Made by a program: the position numbers and the translations under genes. From Sideroxyarcus sp. (GTDB lineage: Bacteria; Pseudomonadota; Gammaproteobacteria; Burkholderiales; Gallionellaceae), in contig JAUSBR010000009.1 in assembly GCA_030651895.1 (NCBI GenBank), positions 62,001 to 126,000 on the forward strand: a DNA stretch of 64,000 nucleotides. Reading direction: 5' to 3'. The notes under the pieces were generated by a model. The model was not told the DNA's origin. It did not search any database and saw only the letters and a program-made list of their open reading frames with translations. Of this stretch, positions 63,271-64,000 are shown in pieces; the first letter of the stretch is position 1, and each line of letters opens with the position of its first letter.

Positions 63271-64000
63271 TTACATCGCCTTGCCGAACAGTTTCCCCCA
63301 CAGGCTTCGCTTGGCTTCGGGACGCACGGGATGGGTGCTGGGGCCATCGGGCCTCAGCAGGTCGCCGGGGTAGTGTTCATGTCCGAGGCACAAACTGTCG
63401 TCGAGGCCAAAGGCTTTGACGGCGGCGACGGCTTCGATGCACCAGCGGCCGAAGTAGCTGCCTTTTTCCAAGGGATGTTTGACGGGGTCGCCGTAGATGT
63501 ACCACCACAACTGCTGGTTACCCTTGCGCGCAAGTTCGGCGTACCAGTGTTCGACGAAATCGCGCAACAGAACGGCTTGTTGGTCTTTCGTGGCATCGAT
63601 TGCTTTGAGCAATCTGGCGTAAGGCTTCTTATGGAGCAAGGCTATGCCGATCTTGCGATTGGGGGAGCGGCTGGCAATCACGCGATCAAGCAACACGTCT
63701 TCGCCTTCGCCGCCGATCAGGGCAAGCAGGCGTTGCCATTGTTCTTCTGGTATCTCCAAGGCCAAAGCAAGACCGACCAGCCAGAAGCACCAGTTGTAGT
63801 GGTTGAGGTTGGAGAGTTCAAACGTCCAATCGCGGCAGGTCTTAAGGTTGTGCTTGGCGCATATCTCAGCGGACAGTTTGTTCGACAACTCCCAGGCGTC
63901 GAGTAGGCCGAGGAAGGGTTGGCTCAGGTCGCGGATGGGGTCACCGCGGGAATAGCGACGAAGAACTAAATTGACGTGGTACTTTGATAAGTCAAAAGTG
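63271..64000 (-). CDS. DUF1910/DUF1911 (PoNi-like) immunity protein, 5' truncated by window edge
   Basis: At least 242 residues are visible and the frame is open to the right edge, so the N-terminus is outside. DUF1911 features are GSYFGRWCIEAVAAVKAFGL, a DDS motif and HEHYPGDLLRP. The adjoining upstream part (RDLSQPFLGLLDAWEL) matches the DUF1910 helical half. The family includes immunity proteins against polymorphic nuclease toxins (PoNe). No toxin gene is visible to the left, so a cognate effector would have to be beyond the edge, or this is an orphan immunity gene. Confidence 0.82.
   Translation of the reverse strand, partial: TFDLSKYHVNLVLRRYSRGDPIRDLSQPFLGLLDAWELSNKLSAEICAKHNLKTCRDWTFELSNLNHYNWCFWLVGLALALEIPEEQWQRLLALIGGEGEDVLLDRVIASRSPNRKIGIALLHKKPYARLLKAIDATKDQQAVLLRDFVEHWYAELARKGNQQLWWYIYGDPVKHPLEKGSYFGRWCIEAVAAVKAFGLDDSLCLGHEHYPGDLLRPDGPSTHPVRPEAKRSLWGKLFGKAM

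Noticed and set aside
1-64000. CRISPR array, tRNA or rRNA gene
   Set aside because: Looked for regularly spaced direct repeats, cloverleaf-like segments and rRNA signatures and saw none; small RNAs cannot be excluded by eye.

Overview
The window looks like a chromosomal segment of a GC-rich betaproteobacterium. A Gallionella/Sideroxydans-type or other Nitrosomonadales relative is the best guess. That assignment is an inference from gene content: a complete ISC operon, a class II ribonucleotide reductase, a group 1c (Hyb-type) hydrogenase, a NapC/NirT tetraheme with a diheme cytochrome, a two-subunit pyruvate carboxylase and PilU. Most genes are high-GC housekeeping genes. AT-richer islands (about 2.6-4.1, 34.3-35.3 and 57.3-58.6 kb) look acquired. 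I saw no rRNA, tRNA, CRISPR array or transposase gene.

Layout. 0-4.1 kb: the 3' part of mfd, then an antitoxin-toxin-DUF4238 cassette. 4.2-8 kb: a divergent qorB/hxlR pair, a lipoprotein, serB and a membrane lectin-like protein. 8-12.6 kb: nrdJ behind a promoter with tandem NrdR boxes, then tetraheme and diheme cytochromes. 12.8-17.3 kb: yajD, an RhlE-type helicase, a flavoprotein, cytochrome b561 and two small membrane proteins. 17.3-20.7 kb: a five-domain ligand-binding/PAS/GGDEF/EAL/BLUF signalling protein. 20.7-28.4 kb, all on the minus strand: trmJ-cysE, then iscRSUA-hscBA-fdx-iscX-dsbB with an IscR-type operator at its head. 28.6-34.2 kb, plus strand: suhB, pit, its DUF47 partner, a thioesterase and mutS. 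34.3-46.7 kb: mostly small or poorly characterised genes (PIN-like, CZB, FliD-like, lone CheB, 2OG oxygenase, C_GCAxxG_C_C protein, PDC sensor, flavoprotein, GpsA-like). 46.7-54.3 kb: pilU and, divergently, hybOABC-hybD-hypC. 54.4-64 kb: ppdK, an exported ankyrin protein, two-subunit pyruvate carboxylase, a radical SAM protein and a partial DUF1910/1911 immunity-like gene.

Working together. The Hyb hydrogenase would feed electrons from H2 into the quinone pool. PpdK and pyruvate carboxylase bracket the pyruvate/PEP/oxaloacetate node. CysE next to ISC links cysteine supply to Fe-S assembly, which serves the many Fe-S and redox proteins here.

The most unusual observations are: (1) the PBP-PAS-GGDEF-EAL-BLUF protein; (2) a dispersed palindromic repeat read in frame as coding sequence inside mfd, hscA and mutS; (3) a 143-bp hairpin element with terminal inverted repeats between trmJ and suhB; (4) tandem NrdR boxes 31 bp apart over the nrdJ promoter; and (5) a fused SCP2-like/CZB protein.
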